DNA of 64,000 nucleotides from an uncultured Arenicella sp. (GCA_937974565.1 CALJWL010000030.1:1-64000), one strand, 5' to 3'; numbered from the stretch's first letter, positions 26,405 to 35,958 are shown. Notes: generated by a model from the letters alone, not told the origin. A program made the numbers and translations.

Positions 26405-27277
26405 TTACTCTCCCGCTTTAACAATCAAGTCTTTCAACGCTTGAGCCGCATTCGACAAACTTCTTCTGGAGTGAAACACCATGCCGAGTTCTCGTGTTAA
26501 GCCTAAGCCTGATGAGAGTACCGTAACGTCATCACTATCCAACATTGTGCTGGGCAATAAACTCCACCCTATTCCCGCAGCAACTAACATTTTTAACGTC
26601 TCTAAATTATTGGTTTCCATTTGCGCATTCATCAGCATACCCGCCGCATCAAACTGACGTGCCATAATTTGATACGTCTCGGTGTTTCTACTCGGTAGCA
26701 CACAAGAGTACGCCGCCAAATCTTGAATATGAACATGTTTCTTACCAACCAGTTCATGATCATTAGCAACAACGATTTGCAAGTCGTCAATCCAGACCGT
26801 TTGTGACTGTATTCGCTCGGGAATTAAACGTGGCAACGTCATAACACCAAACTCAATGTCTCCTTGTTCTACTGAATGAAACGCTTGATCAGAGTCTTCA
26901 AAGCGAATATCCAAGGCCACTTTGGGGTAAAGTTGATTGAATTCACGCAGCACAGGTGGCATGCGGTGCAACCCTATATGGTGAGATAAAGACACCGATA
27001 AATCACCGCTGATGTCGTCGTTCAGGTTAGACGCATAACGCTGCAACTCTTCCGCTTGAGTGACCAAATCTCTCGCCTTATTCAGTAACTGTTTTCCCGC
27101 TTCCGTTAAACTGACCGTGCGAGCCACGCGATTAAACAGTTCAACACCCAGCTCAGCTTCAAGCGCCGCAACTCGCTTACTGACCGCCGACTGTGTGATG
27201 AAAAGCCGTTCAGATGCTTTTGAGAACGATTGATCCCTAGCCACTGCGATAAAAGCGTGTAACATCGATATATCCAT
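26405..27277 (-). CDS. LysR-family transcriptional regulator next to leuC
   Basis: A 290-residue LysR-type regulator. The winged helix-turn-helix occupies about residues 1-60 (FIAVARDQSFSKASERLFITQSAVSKRVAALE), followed by a linker helix and the periplasmic-binding-like effector domain from about residue 90. It is transcribed divergently from leuC, the classical LysR arrangement, across 253 bases that contain several dyads (27291-27362). Control of leuCD is inferred from that. The inducer is unknown; a leucine-pathway intermediate would be a natural guess. Confidence 0.9.
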   Translation of the reverse strand: MDISMLHAFIAVARDQSFSKASERLFITQSAVSKRVAALEAELGVELFNRVARTVSLTEAGKQLLNKARDLVTQAEELQRYASNLNDDISGDLSVSLSHHIGLHRMPPVLREFNQLYPKVALDIRFEDSDQAFHSVEQGDIEFGVMTLPRLIPERIQSQTVWIDDLQIVVANDHELVGKKHVHIQDLAAYSCVLPSRNTETYQIMARQFDAAGMLMNAQMETNNLETLKMLVAAGIGWSLLPSTMLDSDDVTVLSSGLGLTRELGMVFHSRRSLSNAAQALKDLIVKAGE

Positions 27278-27290
27278 GACTTATCTCACC

Positions 27291-27362
27291 ATTGATAATT
27301 TATTCCAAACTGGAATCGATATTATAAAAACAATGAATTTAAATTATCAATAGGCTTTGATA
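27291..27362. promoter_or_regulatory. Dyad-rich operator region between lysR and leuC
   Basis: Three symmetric signals lie together just upstream of the lysR start. ATTGATAATTT (27291-27301) is the exact reverse complement of AAATTATCAAT (27341-27351). ATTCCAAACTGGAAT (27302-27316) is a perfect dyad that contains the LysR T-N11-A pattern. TATCAA-N6-TTGATA spans 27345-27362. This fits LysR recognition and activation sites with DNA bending, most directly autorepression of the regulator. Confidence 0.6.
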
Positions 27363-27530
27363 TCATGTCTGCCATGCAGATAAAACGGTTGGCTGGCCCA
27401 CCTTAGTTTATGTTAAGGCTCCGTTCTTACGTGTGTTGGCGCGTCTATTACTTGTTTTGAGCTATTTTAGTCAGCTTTTTTGCCAATACTCTAACATTAA
27501 GCCGTTCAGACAATTTTAAAGAGGTTTTTC

Positions 27531-28940
27531 ATGGCTAAAACCATGTACGAAAAAATTTGGGATGCGCACTTTGTGCATCAGGAACCAGGTCAAGCAGCGT
27601 TACTGTACATTGATCGCCACCTTATGCATGAGGTTACATCGCCTCAAGCATTTGAAGGCCTAAAGATGGCTGGGCGTGGAATTCGCAATACACACAGTAT
27701 CTTGGCGACGTTAGATCATTGCGTGCCCACCAAAATGGCTGACCGGCTGAATTTGCCCGACCCCATTGGTGCCAAGCAAGTGCAAACCATGATTAATAAC
27801 TGTAAAGAACACGGTCTAACGCTGTACGACATGCAGAGTAAAAACAACGGTGTCATTCACGTGGTTGTGCCAGAACATGGCTTCGTGCACCCGGGCATGA
27901 CCACCGTTTGCGGTGACAGCCACACCGCAACGCACGGCGCTTTCGGTGCCTTAGCGTTCGGCATTGGCACATCAGAGGTGGAACACGTTATGGCCACGCA
28001 AACCCTGCCTCAATCGAAATCTAAAACCATGTTAGTCAACGTTAACGGCACGCTTTCTAAGTACAGCACAGCCAAAGACATCGCACTGGCCATCATTGGT
28101 AAAATCGGTACAGCTGGTGGCAACGGTTATGTAATTGAATACGCCGGTGAAGCAATTAAGGCTTTGTCAATGGAAGGCCGTATGACCTTATGCAACATGG
28201 CAATTGAAAGTGGCGCTCGGGCTGGTTTAGTGGCACCGGATCAAAAAACCTATGACTTCTTAAAAGGCAAAGAGTTTGCGCCCAAAGGCGATGCTTGGGA
28301 TCAAGCTAAGGCTTATTGGCAATCACTGCCTAGCGATGCAAATGCAACCTTTGATCACATCGTAGAACTTGATGCGTCTGACATTGCCCCACAAGTTACG
28401 TGGGGCACCTCGCCAGAGCAAGTCGTGCCCGTTAATGCGGTGGTGCCGTCGCCGGATGATTTTGACAGTGAAGGCAAGCAAATTGCGTGCAAGAGTGCTT
28501 TAGAGTATATGGGTTTGCATTCCGGCACTCAGATGACCGATCTTGAAATCGACTTTGTCTTCCTAGGTTCTTGCACCAACTCACGAATTGAAGACTTTCG
28601 AGCGGCGGCCGAAATCGCTAAGGGCACATCCGTACCCGATAGCGTAACAGCGATTGCCGTTCCGGGGTCTTATATGGTTAAAGAGCAAGCCGAACAAGAA
28701 GGCTTAGACAAAATATTCACCGACGCAGGTTGGGAATGGCGTGAACCGGGTTGCTCCATGTGTTTGGCCATGAACGGCGACCAACTCAAGCCAGGTCAAC
28801 GCTGCGCGTCTACTTCAAATCGTAATTTTGAGGGACGTCAAGGTAAGGGGGGGCGTACTCACCTTGTCTCTCCAGCGATGGCCGCGGCGGCGGCGGCCGC
28901 TGGTCGATTTGTTGATATTCGTCAACTTGAACAAGCGTAA
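27531..28940 (+). CDS. leuC: 3-isopropylmalate dehydratase large subunit LeuC
   Basis: Aconitase-family enzyme that, with LeuD, isomerises 2-isopropylmalate to 3-isopropylmalate in leucine synthesis. The 469 residues include the 4Fe-4S cysteines in [11 protein letters not shown] and CSMCLAMN, plus [30 protein letters not shown] and the terminal [27 protein letters not shown] precedes the ATG. leuD follows after 17 bases. No Leu-rich leader peptide was found in the 250 bases ahead, so attenuation is unlikely. Confidence 0.97.
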   Translation: MAKTMYEKIWDAHFVHQEPGQAALLYIDRHLMHEVTSPQAFEGLKMAGRGIRNTHSILATLDHCVPTKMADRLNLPDPIGAKQVQTMINNCKEHGLTLYDMQSKNNGVIHVVVPEHGFVHPGMTTVCGDSHTATHGAFGALAFGIGTSEVEHVMATQTLPQSKSKTMLVNVNGTLSKYSTAKDIALAIIGKIGTAGGNGYVIEYAGEAIKALSMEGRMTLCNMAIESGARAGLVAPDQKTYDFLKGKEFAPKGDAWDQAKAYWQSLPSDANATFDHIVELDASDIAPQVTWGTSPEQVVPVNAVVPSPDDFDSEGKQIACKSALEYMGLHSGTQMTDLEIDFVFLGSCTNSRIEDFRAAAEIAKGTSVPDSVTAIAVPGSYMVKEQAEQEGLDKIFTDAGWEWREPGCSMCLAMNGDQLKPGQRCASTSNRNFEGRQGKGGRTHLVSPAMAAAAAAAGRFVDIRQLEQA

Positions 28941-28957
28941 TTTCGAGGTCGCTCACA

Positions 28958-29572
28958 ATGGAAAAATACACAAAGCACACCAGCGTTGCGGCTCTGATGA
29001 ATCGCAGCAATGTCGACACTGACCAAATCATCGCCAAGCAATTCTTGAAAAAAGTTGAGCGCACGGGGTTTGGGGTTCACTTATTTCACGATTGGCGTTA
29101 CCTTGAAGACGGCACACCAAACCCCGAGTTTGAACTTAATAAGCCTGAGTTCTCAAACGCAAAAATTCTGGTTGCGGGCGATAACTTTGGTTGCGGTTCC
29201 TCTCGAGAACATGCACCATGGGCGATTGATGATTACGGTTTCAACACCATCATATCAACCAGTTTTGCAGATATTTTTTACAATAATTGCTTTAAAAACG
29301 GCATCTTACCGATTGTTGTTGATGCCGATACTTTGAAGAGCTTAATGTCTGAGATCGCCGAAAATGAAGGCGTTTCGTTCACCGTGGATTTAGAGCGTCA
29401 AATCGTAAGTACACCGGCTGGCTTGCAAGTGAGTTTTGACATTGATGGTTTTAGAAAAAATAACCTATTACACGGTCTGGACGATATCGGTTTAACGCTA
29501 GGGCATACGGATAAAATTTCTGCTTACGAAGAAAAGCACAAACAACAGTTTCCTTGGCTTTGGGCAAGCTAA
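28958..29572 (+). CDS. leuD: 3-isopropylmalate dehydratase small subunit LeuD
   Basis: Small, swivelling-domain subunit of isopropylmalate isomerase, 204 residues. Motifs are [29 protein letters not shown], and the substrate loop [30 protein letters not shown] and a terminal [16 protein letters not shown] are also typical. The unit ends in a terminator at 29607. leuB, which usually comes next, is absent from this window. Confidence 0.97.
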   Translation: MEKYTKHTSVAALMNRSNVDTDQIIAKQFLKKVERTGFGVHLFHDWRYLEDGTPNPEFELNKPEFSNAKILVAGDNFGCGSSREHAPWAIDDYGFNTIISTSFADIFYNNCFKNGILPIVVDADTLKSLMSEIAENEGVSFTVDLERQIVSTPAGLQVSFDIDGFRKNNLLHGLDDIGLTLGHTDKISAYEEKHKQQFPWLWAS

Positions 29573-29606
29573 ATTAGACTTAGTAAGCCAGAGCAACACA
29601 AAGCCT

Positions 29607-29640
29607 TAAAACGGTCGACAGTAAGTCGGCCGTTTTTTAT
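29607..29640 (+). terminator. Rho-independent terminator after leuCD
   Basis: AAAACGGTCGAC pairs with GTCGGCCGTTTT (one G-T wobble) around a five-base loop, and the T-run continues. It closes the leuCD transcript, so the synthase gene at 29733 has its own promoter. Confidence 0.85.
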
Positions 29641-29732
29641 TTATTTACCCGTATCGCAAGTAGTAATCATGATGTTTTTTGTTACTATGCATGTGAACGT
29701 TAAACTCTCTCACTGTTAAGATAATCAACGCA

Positions 29733-31247
29733 ATGCGCATCACTTTAATGGACACCACTCTGCGAGATGGTGAACAAACTCAAGGCGTATCATTCGCTCC
29801 ATCAGAAAAAGTGAGTTTAGCTCAAGCTCTACTTGGCCGATTAAACGTTGACCGAATTGAAGTGGCGTCCGCCGGTGTCTCTGAAGGCGAGCAACAAGCG
29901 GTCAAAAAAATCACAAGTTGGGCGACTGAAAATGGTTATTTAGATGCTGTGGAAGTATTAGGCTTTGTTGATGTAAATCGCAGTGTGGACTGGATTGTCG
30001 GTGCTGGCGGCAAAGTGATCAATCTACTTGCCAAAGGCAGTGAACATCATTGCCTGACGCAATTACGACAACAACCAAAACAACACCTAGAACGCGTTAA
30101 GCAAACCATTGACTACGCCCAAGAGCGTGGCGTATCCGTTAACGTTTATTTAGAGGATTGGTCGAATGGTTATAAAGACAAGCCAGGGTACGTATACAAC
30201 TTTGTAAATGAGCTTAAAGATTGTGGCGTGGGGCATTTTATGTTGCCTGACACATTAGGGGTGATGTCCCCTGCTGAGGTTTCTGCGGCTATTTCAGACA
30301 TGGTCGGGCGCTTTCCTGGGCTGCAGTTTGATTTTCACCCGCATAACGACTATGGCTTAGCAACGGCCAATGTGATGGCCGCTGTAGAAGCGGGCGCCAG
30401 TTCCATTCATTGCACCATTAATTGTCTAGGTGAGCGCGCTGGCAATGCATCACTGGCCGAAGTCAGTGTGGTTCTGCGTGACAAATTGGGTATTGAACTT
30501 AACATTGATGAAAAACACATTGTCGACATTAGCCAGATGGTGGAGAGCTTCTCAGGCAAGTTTGTGGCCTGCAACGCCCCTATTCTTGGCACAGACGTGT
30601 TTACTCAAACTGCTGGAATACACGCTGACGGTGATAAAAAAGGTGACCTTTACGTCACCAAACTGTCTCCAGAACGTTTCGCTCGAAAAAGAACCTACGC
30701 ACTGGGGAAACTGGCTGGAAAAGCATCACTGGAGCAAAACTTAGACGCGCTGGGCATTAAGCTCAGTGCCGAGGACCAAAAAAAGGTTCTAGAAAAAGTG
30801 ATCGAACTGGGCGATAAAAAACAAATCATAACCACAGACGACCTGCCGTTCATCATTTCTGACGTGTTAGAGACCACTGGTGAAGAACGTGTAACCCTTG
30901 AAGATTGCCAAATGATCAGTAACCTTCAAGGCAACTCTAAAGTCGATTTACACATACTCATTGACGGCAAAAAGCACACCGCAAACGGAGAGGGCAATGG
31001 TGGCTATGATGCATTTACTAAGGCTCTTGACGCTATATTAATACAATACGACGACTTAGAACGCCCTCCCCTTATCGATTATCAAGTCCATATCCCCAAA
31101 GGTGGCCGCACTAATGCGTTAACCGAAGCCGCCATCACTTGGGAACTGGAAAACGGGCGAAAAATGACAACGCGTGGGGTTAACTCCAATCAAGTTGTGG
31201 CGGCAATCCAAGCAACCTTAAAGGTCATTAACTCACTGGCCAAATAA
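29733..31247 (+). CDS. 2-isopropylmalate / citramalate synthase-like enzyme, ~500-residue type
   Basis: Claisen-type synthase that condenses acetyl-CoA with a 2-oxo acid. The N-terminal HMGL-like barrel (about residues 1-270) has DTTLRDGEQTQGVSF, metal-binding DFHPHNDYGLA and INCLGERAGNASLAEV. About residues 365-504 form the LeuA allosteric dimer domain (VDLHILIDGKKHTANGEGNGGYDAF). This is neither the ~520-residue E. coli LeuA nor the short LeuA2 of pseudomonads. It resembles the form common in Bacteroidetes, so transfer is possible. 2-Isopropylmalate synthase is likely given leuCD next door; (R)-citramalate synthase remains possible. Confidence 0.85.
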   Translation: MRITLMDTTLRDGEQTQGVSFAPSEKVSLAQALLGRLNVDRIEVASAGVSEGEQQAVKKITSWATENGYLDAVEVLGFVDVNRSVDWIVGAGGKVINLLAKGSEHHCLTQLRQQPKQHLERVKQTIDYAQERGVSVNVYLEDWSNGYKDKPGYVYNFVNELKDCGVGHFMLPDTLGVMSPAEVSAAISDMVGRFPGLQFDFHPHNDYGLATANVMAAVEAGASSIHCTINCLGERAGNASLAEVSVVLRDKLGIELNIDEKHIVDISQMVESFSGKFVACNAPILGTDVFTQTAGIHADGDKKGDLYVTKLSPERFARKRTYALGKLAGKASLEQNLDALGIKLSAEDQKKVLEKVIELGDKKQIITTDDLPFIISDVLETTGEERVTLEDCQMISNLQGNSKVDLHILIDGKKHTANGEGNGGYDAFTKALDAILIQYDDLERPPLIDYQVHIPKGGRTNALTEAAITWELENGRKMTTRGVNSNQVVAAIQATLKVINSLAK

Positions 31248-31329
31248 TGGTCGTTGCCCTTGATTGTACAAACGTTGAACCGTGCAAAAGGTATGCTCTT
31301 GCTATTGGGCGGTGTGATATCTACTCGTT

Positions 31330-31797
31330 ATGACTCCAGCAATTAAAAAGCTGCAAAAACATCACATTCCTTATACGTTGCACCATTACGATCACGACCC
31401 GCAAACGCAGTCTTACGGTTTAGAAGCCATCCAGAAACTGGGGTTTGCGCCTGAACGAGTGTTTAAAACCTTGGTGGTAAAAACCACTGACAATAGGTTT
31501 ATCGTTGGTATTGTGCCCGTAATAGCCACACTTAATCTTAAAGCCATTGCCAGTGTGGTTGGGTGCAAAAAAGCAACCATGGCTGATAAGACATTGATTC
31601 AGAGCGTCAGTGGGTACGTGGTTGGGGGAGTAAGCCCGTTAGGTCAAAAAAAACGATTAGAAACCGTAATTGATACCTCCGCATTCACTCATAAAACCAT
31701 CTGTGTTAGTGCTGGAAAACGCGGCCTTGATGTGGAATTATCGGCGCTTGATTTGAAAGCCCTTTGTTCTGCGTACAGTGCCGATATTGCGACTTAA
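31330..31797 (+). CDS. ybaK: Cys-tRNA(Pro)/Cys-tRNA(Cys) deacylase, YbaK/EbsC type
   Basis: Trans-editing factor that hydrolyses mischarged Cys-tRNA(Pro). The 155-residue length matches YbaK. Seen motifs are TPAIKKLQKHHIPYTLHHYDHD, FAPERVFKTLVVKT with the catalytic-type lysine, GIVPVIATLNLKAIA, and GYVVGGVSPLGQKKRLETVID followed by SAGKRGLDVELS. The acetyltransferase gene follows after 26 bases on the same strand. Confidence 0.92.
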   Translation: MTPAIKKLQKHHIPYTLHHYDHDPQTQSYGLEAIQKLGFAPERVFKTLVVKTTDNRFIVGIVPVIATLNLKAIASVVGCKKATMADKTLIQSVSGYVVGGVSPLGQKKRLETVIDTSAFTHKTICVSAGKRGLDVELSALDLKALCSAYSADIAT

Positions 31798-31823
31798 TTC
31801 AAACATTCAAATATGTAATAGCC

Positions 31824-32312
31824 ATGCCTAAACTATCAATTAGAGCCGTTCAGCCGGCGGACACTGAACAAATTTTACACTTTATTGTTGAACTGGCAAT
31901 TTACGAAAAAGCCGAAGATGAAGTGGTTACAAATACGAATCACATCAACGATACTTTGTTTTGTGACAACCCACAGGTTCATGGCCTAATTGCCGAGCTA
32001 GGCGGAAAGCCCGTTGGCTTTGCCATTTATTTTTTTAGTTATTCCACTTGGTTAGGAAAACATGGGATATACCTCGAAGACTTATACGTCTCGCCTGAGT
32101 TCCGCGGTTCGGGCGCGGGTAAAGGTCTGTTGCAGGAATTAGCCAAAATAGCCGTAGCAAATAACTGTGGCCGAGTTGAGTGGAGCGTATTGGATTGGAA
32201 TGAACCGTCAATCCAGTTTTATGAAGCCATGGGCGCCAAACCCAAAGGCGGTTGGACCGTTTATCGGTTAGACGGTGCCGCTCTTAAAGATTTTGCTGAA
32301 AATCGAATCTAA
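31824..32312 (+). CDS. GNAT-family N-acetyltransferase (diamine/spermidine acetyltransferase-like)
   Basis: Acetyl-CoA-dependent acyltransferase of 162 residues. The start is ATG 31824; an upstream in-frame start at 31764 would run into the deacylase gene. LSIRAVQPADTEQILHFIVELAIYEKAEDEV is close to SSAT/diamine acetyltransferase N-termini. ISLEDLYV-like GIYLEDLYVSPEFRGSGAGKGLL holds the acetyl-CoA loop, and WSVLDWNEPSIQFYEAMGAKP is the usual end. The substrate is probably a polyamine or small amine, which is uncertain. Confidence 0.85.
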   Translation: MPKLSIRAVQPADTEQILHFIVELAIYEKAEDEVVTNTNHINDTLFCDNPQVHGLIAELGGKPVGFAIYFFSYSTWLGKHGIYLEDLYVSPEFRGSGAGKGLLQELAKIAVANNCGRVEWSVLDWNEPSIQFYEAMGAKPKGGWTVYRLDGAALKDFAENRI

Positions 32313-32326
32313 TCAATAACCAATGT

Positions 32327-32911
32327 TTAACGACTGATCGACGCATTAACGAGCCAATCGCTTGGTGTGTCTATGTCTTGGTGAATGCCTGCGTCATTCA
32401 CATGTAACGTTGTCAACGCCTCACCGGCATTTCTGACGATGGCTTTAGCGCCATTATCTGCGGTTAATTTGAGTAACTCTGGCGCAAAACACTGCCCAAT
32501 GGCAATTGGATTACCGGGTTTTTCATTAAACACTGGCCGAATAATTTTGTTGGCACCGGCGGCATCACGAATTGATGCGACCGTGGACGTTTTAATATAA
32601 GGCATATCCGCAAGCGCAAATAGCCACCCGGTATTCACTTGGCAATATTCAACGGATTTTACGATGCTTCGACTCATTCCAAGCTTAGATTCATCGTTTT
32701 CAATAATCGTGACGTGTTCGTCAATCAAAATGTCCATTAATGGTAAATTATCCGGTCTAGCAACAACGTGTATCGCTGAGAACAACGGCCGATATACGGC
32801 AATGGTTTGACGAATCAAGCTTTGTGCCCCTGAGTCACGTGCAAGCAGTTTATCTGCGCCATATCGGCGACTGTAACCTGAAGCTAAAATTACACACGCC
32901 AAATCAATCAT
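32327..32911 (-). CDS. MocA/MobA-like nucleotidyltransferase
   Basis: A 194-residue NTP-transferase of the molybdenum-cofactor cytidylyltransferase type. These load CMP or GMP onto molybdopterin for hydroxylases such as xanthine dehydrogenase. The nucleotide-binding N-terminus reads VILASGYSRRYGADKLLA; FALADMPYIKTSTV carries the metal-binding Asp, and NEKPGNPIAIGQCFAPELLKL is conserved. It lies just downstream of xdhC on the same strand, which supports a hydroxylase maturation role. No such hydroxylase is in the window. Confidence 0.85.
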   Translation of the reverse strand: MIDLACVILASGYSRRYGADKLLARDSGAQSLIRQTIAVYRPLFSAIHVVARPDNLPLMDILIDEHVTIIENDESKLGMSRSIVKSVEYCQVNTGWLFALADMPYIKTSTVASIRDAAGANKIIRPVFNEKPGNPIAIGQCFAPELLKLTADNGAKAIVRNAGEALTTLHVNDAGIHQDIDTPSDWLVNASISR

Positions 32912-32932
32912 AATACGCTTTTTTAGCTGACA

Positions 32933-33835
32933 TCAATCAATTGACTTATTATAACTATCAATGACTTGTGACACTATTGAGATGGCTATTTGAGGCGGTG
33001 TCTTAGCCATAATGTCGACTCCCACGGGGCCATGTATTCGCGCCAAATTTACTTCATTAATATGCTCAGTTCGCAAAGAGTCCAAACGAGCCGCGTGCGT
33101 CTTCTTAGAACCTAAAGCACCAATATAAAACGCTTCGCTCGCTAAGGCTTGAGATAAAATCGCTATTTCAAGATCGTGTTCATGAAATAAAGACACCACC
33201 CCCGTGTGTTTGTCATACACTTCAGAAAAGTCACGATATTCATTTAAACCCACCCCGACCAATGACGCTCGTTTCAACAGTTTCAATGTGGCTTCATTTT
33301 GTGCAACGCATAACACGTCCAAGCCTGTTTCCAATGCAAGCTTAGCGCAGCTCACTAATATAGGCCCCTGCCCTAAAAGAAACAATCTGGGCGTAGGGTA
33401 GTACTTTTTAATGAAACTCAGCCGTTCAGATTTGATCTCAAACGGCACTATTTTACGTTGTTCAAGGCCTTGTTGAATGCATTGTAAATCACGTAAAGAC
33501 TGGCCAACATCAATAAAAACATCAATGCCCGATCCACAAGGCAATTGAATATCAAAATAAGGCGAACCCAAACCGTATCGCTGCACGCTGTTTTGACCAG
33601 CTTTGATTTGATGCACCGCTTGATCGGCAATCGCTTGTTCGGCACACCCCCCCGTTATTTGCCCTCTAAATACGCCATCTTCTCTCACTAGCATCTGAGT
33701 ACCCACAGGGTACGGCGCGTTACCTTCTATATTAACCAAGGTGATCAACGCAATACGGCCACCACTTTCTAACCAACCGATAGCTGACTCAATAAGCTCA
33801 AAATGCTGCTCAGAACGAATAAGGTTGGATAACAT
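32933..33835 (-). CDS. XdhC/CoxI-family molybdoenzyme maturation protein
   Basis: A 300-residue protein of the XdhC family, which binds molybdenum cofactor and helps insert its sulfurated form into xanthine dehydrogenase-type enzymes. The N-terminal XdhC_CoxI part has ALITLVNIEGNAPYPVGTQMLVREDG and ITGGCAEQAI with its conserved cysteine. The C-terminal Rossmann part has PRLFLLGQGP and ALASEAFYIGALGSKKTHAARL and RIHGPVGVDIMAKTPPQIAISI. It is followed by the MocA-like gene 21 bases on. Confidence 0.9.
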   Translation of the reverse strand: MLSNLIRSEQHFELIESAIGWLESGGRIALITLVNIEGNAPYPVGTQMLVREDGVFRGQITGGCAEQAIADQAVHQIKAGQNSVQRYGLGSPYFDIQLPCGSGIDVFIDVGQSLRDLQCIQQGLEQRKIVPFEIKSERLSFIKKYYPTPRLFLLGQGPILVSCAKLALETGLDVLCVAQNEATLKLLKRASLVGVGLNEYRDFSEVYDKHTGVVSLFHEHDLEIAILSQALASEAFYIGALGSKKTHAARLDSLRTEHINEVNLARIHGPVGVDIMAKTPPQIAISIVSQVIDSYNKSID

Positions 33836-33992
33836 GAGAGGTATGAAAAGTTAACAATTGATATTAAAGCTACACACAGAGAATAACAGAGGCCACCATA
33901 CTTTTTATCTTAAACAGACTTTATGGGTAAACGTTTTATGCGTTGATGAACAGATTCGAAAAACAACGAGTACGAACCCTCGTAGACACAGC

Positions 33993-34769
33993 CTATTCAA
34001 ATTTTGGTCTTCGTTTGTTAATGAAGGCGTTTACGCCTTCTCTGCCATCCTCTCCATCAGCGCATTGCTTGATGGTTTTTTGCTCTAGGTCGAGTTGCTG
34101 AGCGAGCGAATTTACGTTGCTGGTGTTGAGCAAACCTTTGATGGCCTTATTCGATGAAGCCGAGCCCTTGGCCAGTTTAATCGCGAGTTCTTGCGCTGTG
34201 TCCAACGCGGTTTCCGACACCTGATTAATCAGGCCCCAGTCCAGTGCTTCTTGCGCGGTTAATACACGGTTGGTGTACATTAGCTCTTGAGTTTTTCGTA
34301 AGCCAATCAGTCTTGGTAAGTAATAACTGGCACTGCCGTCAGGGCTTAACCCGATGCTGCTGTAGGCCATGGTGAACTTGGCGTGGGGTGATGCAATCAC
34401 CAAATCAGCCGATACCGCTAAGCTAAAACCAGCCCCAGCGGCCGTGCCATTCACCGCGCATATCAGCGGTTTGTCCATCAGTGAGAACGTTAACACGGCT
34501 TTGTGCAGTTCTTCGGCTATCGCCGACACGGCGGCGCCTGGTTGGTCAGCGTCGGCCATGGCTTTAACATCGCCACCAGCACAGAAAAAACGGCCTTCGC
34601 CGGTCAATACGGCCGCTTTGGTGTGAGGGTCATTTGCAATGAGGTTCGCCACAATCGCGAGTTCAGTGGCCATCTCTAAATTTAAACCGTTGGCGGCGTC
34701 TGGGCGGTTTAATGCAATGGTGGTTACACGATCTTGCGCAGAGACGGCTAGGCAATAAAAGTCAGTCAC
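33993..34769 (-). CDS. Enoyl-CoA hydratase/isomerase-family protein (operon with telA and helicase)
   Basis: Crotonase-fold protein of 258 residues with a GTG start inside the end of telA (8-base overlap). Oxyanion-hole segments are AVLTGEGRFFCAGGDVKAM and AVNGTAAGAGFSLAVSADLVIA. The catalytic region reads FTMAYSSIGLSPDGSASYYLPRLIG; an Asp replaces the second Glu of classical hydratases, a pattern often seen in PaaG-type isomerases. The C-terminus EGREGVNAFINKRRPKFE-like tail is typical. The overlap means it is translated from the helicase-telA transcript, an unexpected partner. Confidence 0.88.
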   Translation of the reverse strand: MTDFYCLAVSAQDRVTTIALNRPDAANGLNLEMATELAIVANLIANDPHTKAAVLTGEGRFFCAGGDVKAMADADQPGAAVSAIAEELHKAVLTFSLMDKPLICAVNGTAAGAGFSLAVSADLVIASPHAKFTMAYSSIGLSPDGSASYYLPRLIGLRKTQELMYTNRVLTAQEALDWGLINQVSETALDTAQELAIKLAKGSASSNKAIKGLLNTSNVNSLAQQLDLEQKTIKQCADGEDGREGVNAFINKRRPKFE

Positions 34770-35952
34770 GGCTACCCTCTAGAGTGAATTGTTTGGAGAT
34801 GTTTTCAGCTTCTTTCATCTCGTCTATCACAACGTCCATTTTGGCATTAATCTTATCCATTTTTTCAATACTGGCGCTCATTTGCGGCAGCGCTTTTACA
34901 CGAAACGTATTTACTTGCTCTAAGGCTTGATGCACATTCTTAAATGATTCTTGTAATACTTGTGTGTCGATGGTGGTCGACATGGATTGCTCTTGAATTT
35001 GTGAGCCTTGGTCTCGTAATTTTTCTGAAGTTTTTAGCAACAAATCGTTCGTGGTCTCGTTAATCGCCTGCACCCCTTTTAAGATTTTTTTCTGATGTTC
35101 TAGGGCGATCGACAAGGTGCTGGCGGTCTGAAATGCAACCACGGTCACATTGAGTGACCGGTCCACGCCGCGCATGAGTTCTTTGTTATTTTGGATGATG
35201 GCTTCTGCCGTGACTACACTGTGTTGATTTACCGCCAGTTGCTGCTGCAGGTCAATGATGCGTTGTCGTAAAGGGTACAGCACTTCTTTTTGTAGAAAGA
35301 TCAAATGCTGTTCATCCGACACGTCCGATTCAATACGCCGAGACAGTTCTTGATCAACGGTTTTGCCGTACTTGACGTATTCACGCAACTGTTGCGCCAA
35401 TTTGTGCATTTCAACCTTGTCATTTTCGAGCGTAATGTTGTCTCTGTTTAGCCGTTTGCGCCCTACTTTCAGCGATTCGACAATATCGTTGATCATTGCT
35501 TGAACGCTTTCAAATCGCACCAGCCAGTTGGCTAACACCGTCCCAATGCCGGGCAGTTTGGATAAGAACCGGCGAAAACCACTCATTGTGAAATTAAAAC
35601 GGTTTGGGTCAATTTGACTAATCTGGTGTTGTAAGTTCACCATGTCTTGCGCAATTGAACCGCCGTCTTGCAAGTCCGCCATTAATGTACTCATCGGTTC
35701 TTTTAGCAGACTGCTCTTGTGCACCAATTTACGCTGCACTGGGCCTCCCAGATCTTGAACTTCACGAGCAAAATTTTGTCGCGCCTTAATATCCGTTGCG
35801 GTTTTTGAAAATAGATCATCGATTAAGTTGTTAGCTTGCGCTACGTATTTGTCCGACGGCGCTTCTTCTTGGGGCGCACTTGGAAGCCGCTCTTCAGCTT
35901 GTTCTAGTGTGAAGAGGGTCAATTCTTGTTCCGGTTTTAATTTAGTGTCCAC
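34762..35952 (-). CDS. TelA-family protein (toxic anion resistance)
   Basis: A 396-residue cytoplasmic, almost entirely alpha-helical protein of the TelA/KlaA family (PF05816), first linked to tellurite resistance and now seen in Ter-type stress systems. Family landmarks include the central LPGIGTVLANWLVRFESVQAMINDIVESL-like segment, with a long LEND..-coiled stretch after it, and TVVAFQTASTLSIALEHQKKILKGV near residue 290. It starts with GTG, six bases after the helicase stop, and overlaps the crotonase start. No TerC/TerD genes are adjacent. Confidence 0.85.
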   Translation of the reverse strand: MDTKLKPEQELTLFTLEQAEERLPSAPQEEAPSDKYVAQANNLIDDLFSKTATDIKARQNFAREVQDLGGPVQRKLVHKSSLLKEPMSTLMADLQDGGSIAQDMVNLQHQISQIDPNRFNFTMSGFRRFLSKLPGIGTVLANWLVRFESVQAMINDIVESLKVGRKRLNRDNITLENDKVEMHKLAQQLREYVKYGKTVDQELSRRIESDVSDEQHLIFLQKEVLYPLRQRIIDLQQQLAVNQHSVVTAEAIIQNNKELMRGVDRSLNVTVVAFQTASTLSIALEHQKKILKGVQAINETTNDLLLKTSEKLRDQGSQIQEQSMSTTIDTQVLQESFKNVHQALEQVNTFRVKALPQMSASIEKMDKINAKMDVVIDEMKEAENISKQFTLEGSRD

Positions 35953-35958
35953 TTTTGT

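Noticed and set aside
27365-27406. 13-codon ORF before leuC as a leucine leader peptide
   Set aside because: It has a single leucine and no attenuator stem-loops follow, so leucine attenuation is not supported.
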